Positions 17,749 to 26,840 of a stretch of 47,837 nucleotides of DNA are shown in pieces. How positions within the stretch are numbered: position 1 is the first letter of the stretch; each line of letters opens with the position of its first letter. The position numbers and the translations under genes are program-made. The DNA comes from Flavobacteriales bacterium (GTDB lineage: Bacteria; Bacteroidota; Bacteroidia; JANQJC01): assembly GCA_028281825.1 (NCBI GenBank), contig JANQJC010000019.1, positions 1 to 47,837 of the forward strand, given 5' to 3'. Below the pieces are notes generated by a model. That model worked only from the letters and a program-made list of their open reading frames with translations, made no database searches and was not told the origin of the DNA.

Positions 17749-20559
17749 ATGAACAACCAAGATAACGACAAGCGGCTTTTTCTACTAGATGCATTTGCCT
17801 TGATTTACCGTGCCTACTTTGCTTTCGGCAACAACCAAAGGGTAAACTCAAAGGGCTTAAACACTTCTACTGTGTTTGGTTTTACCAACACCCTTTTGGA
17901 TGTATTGAATAATGAAAAACCGACACATATTGCAGTTGTGTTTGATACGGCGGCACCTACCACACGTCATGAAGAGTATAGTGACTATAAGGCAGGCCGC
18001 GAAGCCATGCCAGAAGATATTGCAAAAGCTATTCCCTATGTAATGAAGTTGGTGGAAGGCTTTCGCATTCCCATTCTACTGTCTGATGGTTATGAAGCTG
18101 ATGATATCATAGGCACACTAGCTAAGAAAGCAGAAAAGGCGGGTTACATCACCTATATGATGACTCCCGATAAGGATTTCGGCCAGTTGGTATCTGAGAA
18201 TATTTTCATTTACAAACCTGCTAAATCAGGCAAACCAGCAGAAGTATTAGGTCCAAAAGAGGTTTGCCAACGCTGGACAATACAAAGACCCGAACAAGTC
18301 ATTGACATTCTGGGCTTAATGGGTGATAAAGTAGATAACATCCCTGGTGTGCCTGGGGTCGGAGAAAAAACTGCCATGAAGCTCATTGGTGAATACGGCA
18401 GTATTGAAAACCTCCTTGAAAACACAGAGGATTTAAAAGGCAAGCTTAAGGAAAAGGTGGAAGACAATAAAGAACAAGCCCTACTCTCTAAAAAGCTGGC
18501 AACCATACTTCTTGATGCCCCTATTGAGTTTGAAGAAAACAAACTCATTATCGACCCAATGGATAAAGAGGCGCTGAAAGAACTATTTGCTGAATTGGAA
18601 TTCAGGACCTTGGGCAAGCGTGTTTTTGGCGAAGAAGAAGCCAGTAAGCTAGTTGCCAAAGCAAAGCCTACAGGACAATATGATTTATTTGGCCACTCCA
18701 GTGACAACAGTGAAGAAGCCAGCGATGAGCCAGAGGTAGTTGCCATGAAAACCCTAGAGACAGCTGAACATGACTATAAACTGGTTGACAGCGAGAAAAA
18801 AAGAAAAGAGCTAGCTGCTGAGCTCACTAAGCACAAGAGCTTTTGCTTTGATACAGAAACCACAGGTATCAATCCTTTAGAGGCTGAACTGGTTGGTTTA
18901 TCTTTCTCAATAAAAGGTGGAGAAGCCTACTATGTTCCAACTCCAGCCGACTTTGAAGCAGCGAAAAAGGTGTGTGACGATTTTAAAGTAGTATTAGAAA
19001 CCCCCGAGATTGAAAAAGTAGCACAGAACATCAAATATGACATGCTTGTTTTGAAAAAGTATGGGGTTAATGTAAAGGGGCACCTTTTTGATACCATGAT
19101 TGCCCACTACCTAATACAGCCTGACATGAAGCACAATATGGATGTGTTGGCTGAAACTTACCTGAACTATGCACCCGTATCTATTGAAACTCTAATTGGC
19201 AAGAAAGGCAAAAACCAATTGAGCATGCGTGATATACCGGTAGAAAAAGTGAAAGACTATGCAGCTGAAGATGCTGATATCACCCTACAACTAAAAGAGG
19301 TGTTTGCACCAATGCTTAAGAGCGACAATCTTCAAAAACTATATGAAGAGATAGAAATGCCTTTGGTTCCTGTGCTGGCCGACATGGAAAACGAAGGAAT
19401 AAATCTTGACATCAAGGCATTGGAAAGTTTATCACAAGAGTTGCATGATGACTTGGTAAAAACCCAAGATAAAATTCATGAACTGGCAGGAACTGATTTT
19501 AATATCTCCTCACCCAAGCAGTTGGGAGAAATACTTTTTGACCAGCTAAAAATTGTGGAGAAGCCCAAGAAAACCAAAACTGGGCAATATGCCACCAATG
19601 AAGATGTACTATCTGGTCTGGTAGAAAAACACCCCATAGTTGGTAAAATACTTGACTTTAGGGAATTGCAGAAACTCAAAAGTACTTACGTTGATCCGCT
19701 TCCAACCCTGGTAAACAAATCCACTGGCAGGATACATACCTCTTACAACCAGGTGGTAGCTGCTACCGGCAGGCTGAGTTCTGACAGGCCTAATCTTCAA
19801 AATATCCCAATTAGAACTGAGCGCGGGCGTGAAGTAAGAAAAGCATTCGTGCCTAGAAATGACGATTACGTGCTACTTTCGGCTGACTACTCACAAATAG
19901 AGTTGCGCATCATTGCTGAGTTGTCAAAGGACAATGGCATGATTGAAGCTTTTACCAAAGGGATTGATATCCATTCAGCAACGGCTTCCAAGGTATTTGG
20001 TGTGGAGCTGGATACCGTTGATAGGGAAATGCGCAGTAAGGCAAAAGCTGTGAACTTTGGTATATCATATGGACAAACCGCTTTTGGATTATCACAAAGC
20101 CTGGGTATTTCGAGAACTGAAGCCAAGGAAATTATCGACAATTTCTTTATGCAATTTCCAGGCATCCGCAATTACATGGATGACAGCATTGAATTTGCAA
20201 AAAAGCATGGATATGTGGAAACCATCAAAGGCCGTCGCCGTTGGTTGAGAGACATCAATTCTCAAAATGCCGTTGTGAGAGGACATGCTGAACGTAACGC
20301 CATTAATGCACCTATCCAAGGTTCAGCTGCAGACATGATTAAGATTGCCATGATTAATGTCCACAGAGAGCTTGAAAAGCAAAATCTTAAATCAAAGATG
20401 CTGCTTCAGGTGCATGATGAATTGGTATTTGATGTACACAAAGATGAAGTGGATATGGTAAAACCTATTGTAGAAACAGGCATGAAAAACGCCATCCAAA
20501 TGAAAGTGCCTGTGGACGTGGAAATGGATACTGGCAAAAACTGGCTGGAAGCACATTAA
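17749..20559 (+). CDS. polA: DNA polymerase I
   Basis: 936 residues, full three-domain enzyme for Okazaki-fragment processing and repair. The N-terminal 5'-3' exonuclease (about 8-290) has LLDAFALIYRAYF and EADDIIGTLA and the H3TH motif around NIPGVPGVGEKTA. The 3'-5' exonuclease (about 360-535) keeps FDTETTG (367-373), with the catalytic Asp and Glu, and YAAEDAD, so proofreading looks intact. The polymerase part has SADYSQIELRI (motif A, around 711), KAVNFGISYGQ (motif B) and VHDELVF (motif C, around 888). Monocistronic by spacing. Confidence 0.98.
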   Translation: MNNQDNDKRLFLLDAFALIYRAYFAFGNNQRVNSKGLNTSTVFGFTNTLLDVLNNEKPTHIAVVFDTAAPTTRHEEYSDYKAGREAMPEDIAKAIPYVMKLVEGFRIPILLSDGYEADDIIGTLAKKAEKAGYITYMMTPDKDFGQLVSENIFIYKPAKSGKPAEVLGPKEVCQRWTIQRPEQVIDILGLMGDKVDNIPGVPGVGEKTAMKLIGEYGSIENLLENTEDLKGKLKEKVEDNKEQALLSKKLATILLDAPIEFEENKLIIDPMDKEALKELFAELEFRTLGKRVFGEEEASKLVAKAKPTGQYDLFGHSSDNSEEASDEPEVVAMKTLETAEHDYKLVDSEKKRKELAAELTKHKSFCFDTETTGINPLEAELVGLSFSIKGGEAYYVPTPADFEAAKKVCDDFKVVLETPEIEKVAQNIKYDMLVLKKYGVNVKGHLFDTMIAHYLIQPDMKHNMDVLAETYLNYAPVSIETLIGKKGKNQLSMRDIPVEKVKDYAAEDADITLQLKEVFAPMLKSDNLQKLYEEIEMPLVPVLADMENEGINLDIKALESLSQELHDDLVKTQDKIHELAGTDFNISSPKQLGEILFDQLKIVEKPKKTKTGQYATNEDVLSGLVEKHPIVGKILDFRELQKLKSTYVDPLPTLVNKSTGRIHTSYNQVVAATGRLSSDRPNLQNIPIRTERGREVRKAFVPRNDDYVLLSADYSQIELRIIAELSKDNGMIEAFTKGIDIHSATASKVFGVELDTVDREMRSKAKAVNFGISYGQTAFGLSQSLGISRTEAKEIIDNFFMQFPGIRNYMDDSIEFAKKHGYVETIKGRRRWLRDINSQNAVVRGHAERNAINAPIQGSAADMIKIAMINVHRELEKQNLKSKMLLQVHDELVFDVHKDEVDMVKPIVETGMKNAIQMKVPVDVEMDTGKNWLEAH

Positions 20560-20583
20560 TTCTTCCTTTAACTAAACCATACC

Positions 20584-21507
20584 TTGGAGCAGAAAAAGTA
20601 TAGTTATCGATACTTGATGTTTATCGGTAATACCCTGATGCTCTCATTGTATTTGGGAGTTCCATTTCTTGCAGTTGTCCTTATGGAACTGGCTACTTTG
20701 TATGACGTTATACCAGGTGTTAAATTTCGGCAGCTTGTTCTCAAGGAATTTGTTATATTCTTAATTATTGTCATAACACTTGTAATATGGGTGTCCAACT
20801 GGTGGAAAAAATGGGCACTTTCTGTTGTAAAACCAACACACAAGGAAAGACTAAAAAGCAAAATAGAAGGTAAAGACTCACTGGTGATTAAGACCTGGGA
20901 TAAATTGGATATCTATAAGAAGATATTGAGAGTAAGCCTTATCATTGCCCTATTCATAGGTGCTATAATAGGTGATAATTATTGGAAAAGAAAACAAAGG
21001 CTTTTGGAGTCCGACACTTCATACAGTGAAGCTCATATAACCGATGTAAAAAGACTTGCTCGCAATAAACGAGGACTTATCATGGCATATTATACTTATC
21101 AGTTGGACGGTGAATCTTTCAATGATTCTACCGTCATAAGTTCTGGGTGGGTCTTTAGTTTGGAAGACAAGAATGGATTTAACATAATAAGTGGCGATCG
21201 ATTTGCCCTAAGATATTATACTCCTGATCATACCATTATCAAAAGGGTAGCCTTCCATAAACCGCTTGGTGACACTGAAATACGCTATCTTACCTTGACC
21301 AAAGAAGTGTGCTATAATCTTTATCCTAATACAGATATTGATTGTTTGGTTGACTCAATATATGCACATTTCGGAACAGATGGCATTGGGATACTTTATA
21401 ACCATAAAACAGGCTATTGGGCCAATGAAAACTACAATCATATTAGGTTTAAAACTATGGCTCGCAAAGAGGATTTTAAGAAGCTAAAGAAAGCCTGCGC
21501 CAAATAA
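20584..21507 (+). CDS. Membrane protein of unknown function
   Basis: 307 residues from a TTG start; an ATG twelve codons in (20617) is an alternative, but the first hydrophobic segment begins around it. Three membrane segments (about 11-37, 50-70, 113-132) precede a soluble region of about 170 residues rich in beta strands, with AHITDVKRLARNKRG and GDRFALRYYTPD. This layout recalls DUF3592-like proteins but the match is too weak to name. It lies 24 bases after polA and may be cotranscribed. A small hairpin follows the stop. Confidence 0.6.
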   Translation: MEQKKYSYRYLMFIGNTLMLSLYLGVPFLAVVLMELATLYDVIPGVKFRQLVLKEFVIFLIIVITLVIWVSNWWKKWALSVVKPTHKERLKSKIEGKDSLVIKTWDKLDIYKKILRVSLIIALFIGAIIGDNYWKRKQRLLESDTSYSEAHITDVKRLARNKRGLIMAYYTYQLDGESFNDSTVISSGWVFSLEDKNGFNIISGDRFALRYYTPDHTIIKRVAFHKPLGDTEIRYLTLTKEVCYNLYPNTDIDCLVDSIYAHFGTDGIGILYNHKTGYWANENYNHIRFKTMARKEDFKKLKKACAK

Positions 21508-21520
21508 ATTCCTTCATTCA

Positions 21521-21540
21521 AGGGCTGATAGCCCTATTTA
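21521..21540 (+). terminator. Weak hairpin after the unknown membrane protein
   Basis: AGGGCT-GAT-AGCCCT stem (21521-21535) followed by only ATTTA. A possible weak terminator; the T tract is poor. Confidence 0.3.
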
Positions 21541-21637
21541 GTCGGGTTTTATACTGTTATGGTCGATTACTCGTAACCTCAGGAAAACCATTTACCCATG
21601 TGTACCGTATAGTAAGCACCATACATTCTAAAAACCG

Positions 21638-22501
21638 ATGATGACTTTGAGCAATAGAATAGTGAAGTTAATTTACCTGCTATTATACGTTGGACTAGCA
21701 TGGATGCTGGTAATGATGATGTCATGCTCTAGTGAAGAACCCAGGACTGAGCAGGCTGCTGTAAGTACTGAAAGACATGATAATGCCAAGGCGGAAGAGA
21801 TGATTGATAACCTACCATCTCCGATAGAAATGGCTATTTTAGTAAAACACGCAGGTGCCAAGTACAATGCTTCTCACTTGAATGACCTACAAGCTTTATC
21901 CAGGTATCAAACCAACGATAAAAAATCGTTGAACATTGGTGTATATAGCGCTGATGTAGGCTATACCAGTCTCTTTAGGCAGAAACAAGAAACCATGTTC
22001 TACTTGGAGAACTTGCGCAAACTCTCTGATGATATCGGTTTGACAGATGCTTTTGAACAATCCGTATTTGATAGAATTGAAGCTAATCTTGACAACCGCG
22101 ATTCCTTACTTTCTATTATTTCAGAAGCTTACCAAATGGCCAATGTGTTTTTGAAGGATAATAACAGGTATAGTACAGCGGTATTAATGATTGCAGGTGC
22201 ATGGACAGAAAGTTTATCCCTTGCTATTGACCTTTGTACTGAAGAAGGCGTGAATGACCAAATAGCATACAGAATAGCTGAGCAGCATGCTTCATTGAAG
22301 AAACTGATTAACTCAATGAGTGAATTTAGGGATAATCCAACCATTGACTCTCTTTACAATGAGTTTGTAGAACTCGAGAAGGTTTTTGCAGCCAAGCCAA
22401 TAGCTACCATGGATAAGAACGAAAACATAACCGTAGATGAAAACCAATTGGCCCTGCTTACCGAGAAATCTTCAGAAATAAGAAGTTGGGTTATTAACTA
22501 A
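21638..22501 (+). CDS. Lipoprotein of unknown function
   Basis: 287 residues. Signal sequence with a lipobox MMSC (Cys30) followed by Ser-Ser-Glu-Glu and an acidic linker, so lipid-anchored, probably outer membrane. The mature part is almost entirely helical (ALSRYQTNDKKSLNIGVYSADVGY, RIEANLDNRDSLL, EQHASLKKLINSM), reminiscent of helical-bundle surface or periplasmic proteins. I recognise no family. Related genes are common in Bacteroidota in my experience of such sequences, but that is an impression. Its stop overlaps the stop of the convergent MsbA-like gene by 4 bases. Confidence 0.7.
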   Translation: MMTLSNRIVKLIYLLLYVGLAWMLVMMMSCSSEEPRTEQAAVSTERHDNAKAEEMIDNLPSPIEMAILVKHAGAKYNASHLNDLQALSRYQTNDKKSLNIGVYSADVGYTSLFRQKQETMFYLENLRKLSDDIGLTDAFEQSVFDRIEANLDNRDSLLSIISEAYQMANVFLKDNNRYSTAVLMIAGAWTESLSLAIDLCTEEGVNDQIAYRIAEQHASLKKLINSMSEFRDNPTIDSLYNEFVELEKVFAAKPIATMDKNENITVDENQLALLTEKSSEIRSWVIN

Positions 22502-24375
22502 ACAAAGGATTGTAACTCATACAGCTTCTTGTAGACACCATTCTTGGCTAAAAGCCCTAGATGGTTTCCCCTTTCAATTATCTCACCTTTCTGCATTACG
22601 ACAATCTCGTCTGCATATTGAATGGTCGACAATCGGTGTGCAATAACTATTGAAGTGCGGTTACGCATCAAATTGAAAAGAGCATCTTGTACCAGCCTTT
22701 CTGATTCAGTGTCTAACGCCGATGTTGCCTCATCCAGAATAAGCATTGGTGGATTCTTAAGCACCGCACGCGCTATGCTTAATCTCTGGCGCTGCCCACC
22801 TGAGAGCTTGCCTCCTGAGTCCCCAATATTGGTGTAATATCCTTCTGGCAACTCCGTTATAAAATCGTGTGCATTGGCAACTTTAGCCGCACTTATCACG
22901 GCTTCTTCGGTAGCGTTTTCCATACCAAAGGCGATGTTGCTGTACACCGTGCCATTAAACAAGATGGGGTTTTGTGTTACCACTCCCATTAATCCTCTTA
23001 AATCACTAATTACATAGTCTTTTAGGTCAACACCATCAATATACACTCCACCCTCGGTCACATCGTAAAATCTTGGCAACAAATCTGCCAAAGTCGTTTT
23101 TCCAGCCCCTGATTGCCCTACCAAGGCTATCGTCTTGCCCTTATTAATCTTAAGGTTAATGTTTTTAAGAATAGGGTCTTTATCATAGGAGAAATTGACC
23201 TCTTTATACTCAATTGCATCCTCAAACTTATTGATTCGCAATGCATTAGGTTTTTCCAATATTTTTTCTGGCTCCTCCAGTACTTCATTGATACGGTCCG
23301 CCGATGCCAAGCCTTTCTGGATGTTGTAATAAGCCGTTGTAAAACTCTTAGCCGGGCTTATTATTTGCGAAAACATAGCTATGTAGGCAAGAAAAATAGA
23401 AGCTGAGATTTGAGTATCGCCAGATAATAAGGTGAAACCAAAAATCTGGAGCCTTTGTCCTAATACTACATATCCCCCAAATAGTATCACTACCACTAAT
23501 ACAGTAACCCCCAATAGCTCACTCATAGGCGAAGCGAGTTCCCGCTTGCGATACATCCGGTTGTTAAGTTTATAATATACTTGATTATGCTCCCTAAACC
23601 TATCATGGCTGCTGGCAATGGCATTAAAGGCTTTTATCACCCGAAGGCCACTCAATGATTCCTCTATTATAGATAACAATTGTCCTAATTTTCCTTGCAC
23701 CTTGTATGAGGTCCTTTTCAGGCTCTTGCCTATCTTACCAATGATATACCCGGAGACGGGAAGGAAAATAAGAACAAAAAGAGTTAATTCAGGGCTGAGA
23801 AAAACCATCATCCCTAAAAAGATAATGATGTTAATAGGGTCGCTCACCATAGTCTCCAATGAGCTCATAATCCATGTCTCAATTTCTTGTACATCAGAGG
23901 TCATTCTTGACATAATATCACCTTTCTTCTCCCTACTGTAGTATGAAAGTGGCAAAATCAATATCTTCTTATAAAGTGCATTTCTCAAGTCCCGCACCAC
24001 ACCATGACGAACAGGTGCCAGGAAGTATTTCGCCAAATACCTGAATAGGCTCTTGAAGAAAATCATCATCACCACCATAGCACAGATATAAAGTAATAGC
24101 TTCACCTTACCTTCAGCTATTACTTGTCCATTCTCATCCAACATCAACTGGCCAAACTCATAATACAAATATTCCTTCAGCGATTCTGCATTCATGCTAA
24201 ATTCAGGTTGCTCAGTAACCACAGGCTGGTCTTTGAAGAGTAAGTCCAAAAACGGGATAAGCATTGCCAACGAAAAGAGTGAGAATATGGACGAAAGAAG
24301 GTTAAAAACCACATTGAGCGTAGCGTAGCCCCAATACTTAGTGAGAAATCGGTTTAACCAGTGTCTCTTTTTCAT
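22498..24375 (-). CDS. MsbA-like ABC exporter (permease fused to ATPase)
   Basis: 625 residues: six membrane segments (about 15-345) followed by an ATPase domain with Walker A GQSGAGKTT (around 420), signature LSGGQRQR (around 523), Walker B MLILDEATSALD and a switch His in IVIAHRLST. As a homodimer it would flip a lipid-linked substrate, in this family usually lipid A core, across the inner membrane. There is an acidic loop of about 50 residues between the first two membrane segments (DQPVVTEQPEFSMNAESLK), larger than in E. coli MsbA. Substrate not proven. Divergent from rbfA over only 90 bases; the ATG is 5 bases from a -7 type box. Confidence 0.88.
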   Translation of the reverse strand: MKKRHWLNRFLTKYWGYATLNVVFNLLSSIFSLFSLAMLIPFLDLLFKDQPVVTEQPEFSMNAESLKEYLYYEFGQLMLDENGQVIAEGKVKLLLYICAMVVMMIFFKSLFRYLAKYFLAPVRHGVVRDLRNALYKKILILPLSYYSREKKGDIMSRMTSDVQEIETWIMSSLETMVSDPINIIIFLGMMVFLSPELTLFVLIFLPVSGYIIGKIGKSLKRTSYKVQGKLGQLLSIIEESLSGLRVIKAFNAIASSHDRFREHNQVYYKLNNRMYRKRELASPMSELLGVTVLVVVILFGGYVVLGQRLQIFGFTLLSGDTQISASIFLAYIAMFSQIISPAKSFTTAYYNIQKGLASADRINEVLEEPEKILEKPNALRINKFEDAIEYKEVNFSYDKDPILKNINLKINKGKTIALVGQSGAGKTTLADLLPRFYDVTEGGVYIDGVDLKDYVISDLRGLMGVVTQNPILFNGTVYSNIAFGMENATEEAVISAAKVANAHDFITELPEGYYTNIGDSGGKLSGGQRQRLSIARAVLKNPPMLILDEATSALDTESERLVQDALFNLMRNRTSIVIAHRLSTIQYADEIVVMQKGEIIERGNHLGLLAKNGVYKKLYELQSFV

Positions 24376-24380
24376 CAGGG

Positions 24381-24388
24381 CAAAGATA
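24381..24388 (-). promoter_or_regulatory. Predicted -7 promoter box for the MsbA-like gene
   Basis: Reads TATCTTTG on the minus strand, a full TAnnTTTG match, 5 bases before the ATG. It would give a nearly leaderless mRNA. No -33 box found. Confidence 0.45.
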
Positions 24389-24453
24389 GTCGTTTTAAGG
24401 TCGGTAAGTAAAAGTAGGCATCAAAGCCTAACGATTGTTGCATGGGCATATTG

Positions 24454-24461
24454 TATATTTG
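24454..24461 (+). promoter_or_regulatory. Predicted -7 promoter box for rbfA
   Basis: TATATTTG is a full TAnnTTTG match, 4 bases before the ATG at 24466. It lies downstream of another in-frame ATG at 24442 and so argues against that start. TTGTTG at 24435-24440 is closer than a normal -33 spacing. Confidence 0.45.
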
Positions 24462-24465
24462 CTGC

Positions 24466-24804
24466 ATGGCATCTATAAGACAAGAAAAAATTGCCCGCCT
24501 ACTTCAAAAAGAGCTAGGCACCATATTTCAACGTGAAAGCCGCACCTGGTTTGATGGGGCATTTATTACCGTTACTACAGTCAGGGTAAGCCCCGACCTA
24601 TCTATCGCCCGTGTGTACCTAAGTATTTGGGGCGTTGACGATAAAGAGAAAACATTGGAAACCGTGCAAAACCAACATGGCAACATAAGGAGGCATTTAG
24701 GCAATAATGTGCGCCACCAACTACGCATCGTTCCTGAGTTTCATTTCTATATCGATGACTCATTGGATTATGCCGAGAATATCGAAAACCTGCTAAAAAA
24801 ATAA
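24466..24804 (+). CDS. rbfA: Ribosome-binding factor A
   Basis: 112 residues from ATG 24466 (MASIRQEKIARLLQKELG), the normal RbfA length. An ATG eight codons upstream would add a Cys-rich MGILYICC leader not seen in the family. RbfA is a KH-fold protein that helps mature the 30S subunit at the 16S rRNA 5' end. Visible family features: an N-terminal RQEKIARLLQKEL helix, VRVSPDLSIARVYLS strands and the C-terminal LRIVPEFHFYIDDSLDYAENI. It is followed after 50 bases by the lolC/E-like gene, an arrangement I regard as typical for Bacteroidota. Confidence 0.95.
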   Translation: MASIRQEKIARLLQKELGTIFQRESRTWFDGAFITVTTVRVSPDLSIARVYLSIWGVDDKEKTLETVQNQHGNIRRHLGNNVRHQLRIVPEFHFYIDDSLDYAENIENLLKK

Positions 24805-24854
24805 ATGGTTATTTGGTGCTGTTATTCCCTTATCTCTAATAACTATCTTAGTGT

Positions 24855-26090
24855 ATGAATTTAGCGCTACACATAGCCAGGCGTTACCTACTCTCAAAAA
24901 AGTCGCACAATGCCATTAATATCATATCGGGGATATCTGTCTTTGGTATTATGGTGGTTTCAGCAGCGCTTATTGTGGTACTTTCAGTTTTCAATGGCTT
25001 TGAAAACCTGGTAGTATCGCTTTACAACTCATTTGACCCTGATATCAAGATAACTCCTTACGAAGGAAAGACCATTCCCTACAGTGCTTTCTCTAAGGAA
25101 GATATTATGAAAATAGAGGGTGTAGCCCACTATGTTGAATCAATTGAAGAAAACGCACTCTTAAAATACAAAGACAAACAGTATATCGCCACAGTAAAAG
25201 GGGTTGACAATGAATTCCTGGAAATGAGCGGGCTTGACTCAATGATGACTGAAGGCGAGTGCAAACTGGAAAGCCAGGGATTCAATAATGCCATTATTGG
25301 GCAAGGTGTCTCTTATTACCTCTCAACCAACATTGACGATATCATGTCTCCCCTCAATATTTATGTACCCAAACGAGGAAAAAAAATTGCACTTGACCCT
25401 TCCAAAGCATTCAAACAACAGGGTATTTTCATATCAGGTGTATTCTCCATCCAACAAGAGTTTGATGTAAAATATGTTTTGGTGCCAAAAGCTTTTGCCC
25501 GCGATTTACTGGACTATAAAGACGAAATAAGCGCCATAGAAATCGGGGTTGTGGATGATGAAGCCCTAACCTATGTTGAAGGACAACTAAAAGAACTACT
25601 CGGTGATGGTTTTGTAATTAAAGACCGTTTTGAACAACATGAGCTGCTCTACAAAATACTAAAGTCAGAAAAGTGGGCGGTTTATTTAATCCTAACCTTC
25701 ATACTCATTATTGCCATCTTTAATGTGATTGGTTCGCTCACCATGCTTATTCTAGACAAGAAGGAGGACATTAACATATTGCGCAGTATGGGTGCTGAAA
25801 CTAACTTGATTAGGCGCATCTTTATCACTGAAGGGTTGATGATAACTGCTTCAGGCGCATTAGCCGGAATGGCCCTTGGCTTTTTAGTTTGCCTTGCCCA
25901 GATTAAGTTGGGTTTGGTAAAGCTGCAAGGCAGTGGCTCATTCGTGATAGAAAACTACCCGGTACAAATGCAATTCCTTGATTTCGTTTACGTGTTCCTC
26001 ACTGTGTTTGGTATTGGTATTTTGGCTTCTTTTATTCCCGTGAGGCAAATCGTTAAAAACACCAGCAATATCCGTGTTCAGGCTGAATAA
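24855..26090 (+). CDS. LolC/LolE-like lipoprotein-releasing permease (FtsX family)
   Basis: 411 residues. N-terminal IARRYLLSKKSHNAINIISGIS, then a first membrane segment, a large periplasmic domain (about 50-270) and three C-terminal membrane segments (about 275-300, 320-345, 375-400), the MacB/FtsX layout. The start sequence and the VLSVFNGFE segment match LolC/E, which releases mature lipoproteins from the inner membrane to the carrier LolA. No LolD ATPase gene is adjacent, so the partner is elsewhere. A near -7 box (TATCTTAG) lies just before the ATG. The following MORN/OmpA gene begins 17 bases inside its end. Confidence 0.88.
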   Translation: MNLALHIARRYLLSKKSHNAINIISGISVFGIMVVSAALIVVLSVFNGFENLVVSLYNSFDPDIKITPYEGKTIPYSAFSKEDIMKIEGVAHYVESIEENALLKYKDKQYIATVKGVDNEFLEMSGLDSMMTEGECKLESQGFNNAIIGQGVSYYLSTNIDDIMSPLNIYVPKRGKKIALDPSKAFKQQGIFISGVFSIQQEFDVKYVLVPKAFARDLLDYKDEISAIEIGVVDDEALTYVEGQLKELLGDGFVIKDRFEQHELLYKILKSEKWAVYLILTFILIIAIFNVIGSLTMLILDKKEDINILRSMGAETNLIRRIFITEGLMITASGALAGMALGFLVCLAQIKLGLVKLQGSGSFVIENYPVQMQFLDFVYVFLTVFGIGILASFIPVRQIVKNTSNIRVQAE

Positions 26091-26811
26091 ATACTTGATT
26101 ATTCTTCTTTGCATTTCTATCGGCATTCCCGCAATGGCGCAAGACAAAATTTGGAATGGCAAAAAAACCGAGCGATATGAAAGCGGTAAGAAAAAATCCA
26201 GAAGAATATACAAAAATGGGTTCCGCAATGGCATTTGGAAAACATGGAGCAAAGATGGTCAGCTAACTGAAAAGAAAGAATATAAAAAGGGTAAGTTAAA
26301 TGGCTGGGTATATAAGTGGTCCGTTTCAGGCACCCTTTTGGAGAAATGCTACTATGTGAATAATAAAAAGAATGGCGAGTGTTATAACTATCATTATACT
26401 GGTGAGCCTGATTGGGAAAAGACTTTTGTAAATGATTCTATGACGACTTATATCCTTTTCCCAAAAAATGAGACCGCTCGCCAATGGATCATGTTTGAAA
26501 TGGAAAGGGCCGAAATTGGAGATGGAGAGAAACTGCTTTTAGATACCTTTCTTGAAAAGGCTAAAGCTAACCCTGACTATCCCATTCGCATTCAAGGTTA
26601 CTCCGATTTTGAAGAGAGTAGGACTATTTCTTTTGACCGCGCCAAAGCCGTTCATGACTATTTTATCAGTCAGGATATCCCTTCAGACAGGATGACCCTA
26701 ATGGCTTATGAGGCTCATCGCCCCTTGCTTATCAAGCAAGAAGCAGTGCAAAACGAAAAGAACAATAACAAGCGCTGCGAAATATACCTGGTTTCCTCTT
26801 TGGAGTTTTAA
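26074..26811 (+). CDS. Secreted MORN-repeat protein fused to an OmpA-like domain
   Basis: 245 residues from GTG at 26074, the only start that gives the full signal peptide (MFRLNKYLIILL to PAMA before Gln23). Residues about 25-110 are MORN/YwqK units (KRRIYKNGF-like, WSKDGQL, WSVSGTL, YHYTGEP). Residues about 140-245 form an OmpA-like domain: IRIQGYSDFEES with the conserved Asp and FDRAKAVHDYF with the conserved Arg, so peptidoglycan binding is plausible. The MORN part would then be held at the cell wall. Starts within the end of the lolC/E-like gene, so translationally coupled. Confidence 0.8.
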   Translation: MFRLNKYLIILLCISIGIPAMAQDKIWNGKKTERYESGKKKSRRIYKNGFRNGIWKTWSKDGQLTEKKEYKKGKLNGWVYKWSVSGTLLEKCYYVNNKKNGECYNYHYTGEPDWEKTFVNDSMTTYILFPKNETARQWIMFEMERAEIGDGEKLLLDTFLEKAKANPDYPIRIQGYSDFEESRTISFDRAKAVHDYFISQDIPSDRMTLMAYEAHRPLLIKQEAVQNEKNNNKRCEIYLVSSLEF

Positions 26812-26840
26812 GTACTTTAGTTGCTTAAAACCTTATTACT

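Noticed and set aside
18210-18746. 178-codon minus-strand frame inside polA
   Set aside because: Ser/Leu/Pro-rich antisense shadow of the exonuclease region; no signature or start site.
24442-24465. Upstream ATG for rbfA giving a Cys-rich leader
   Set aside because: The promoter box lies between this ATG and the family-typical MASIRQEK start.
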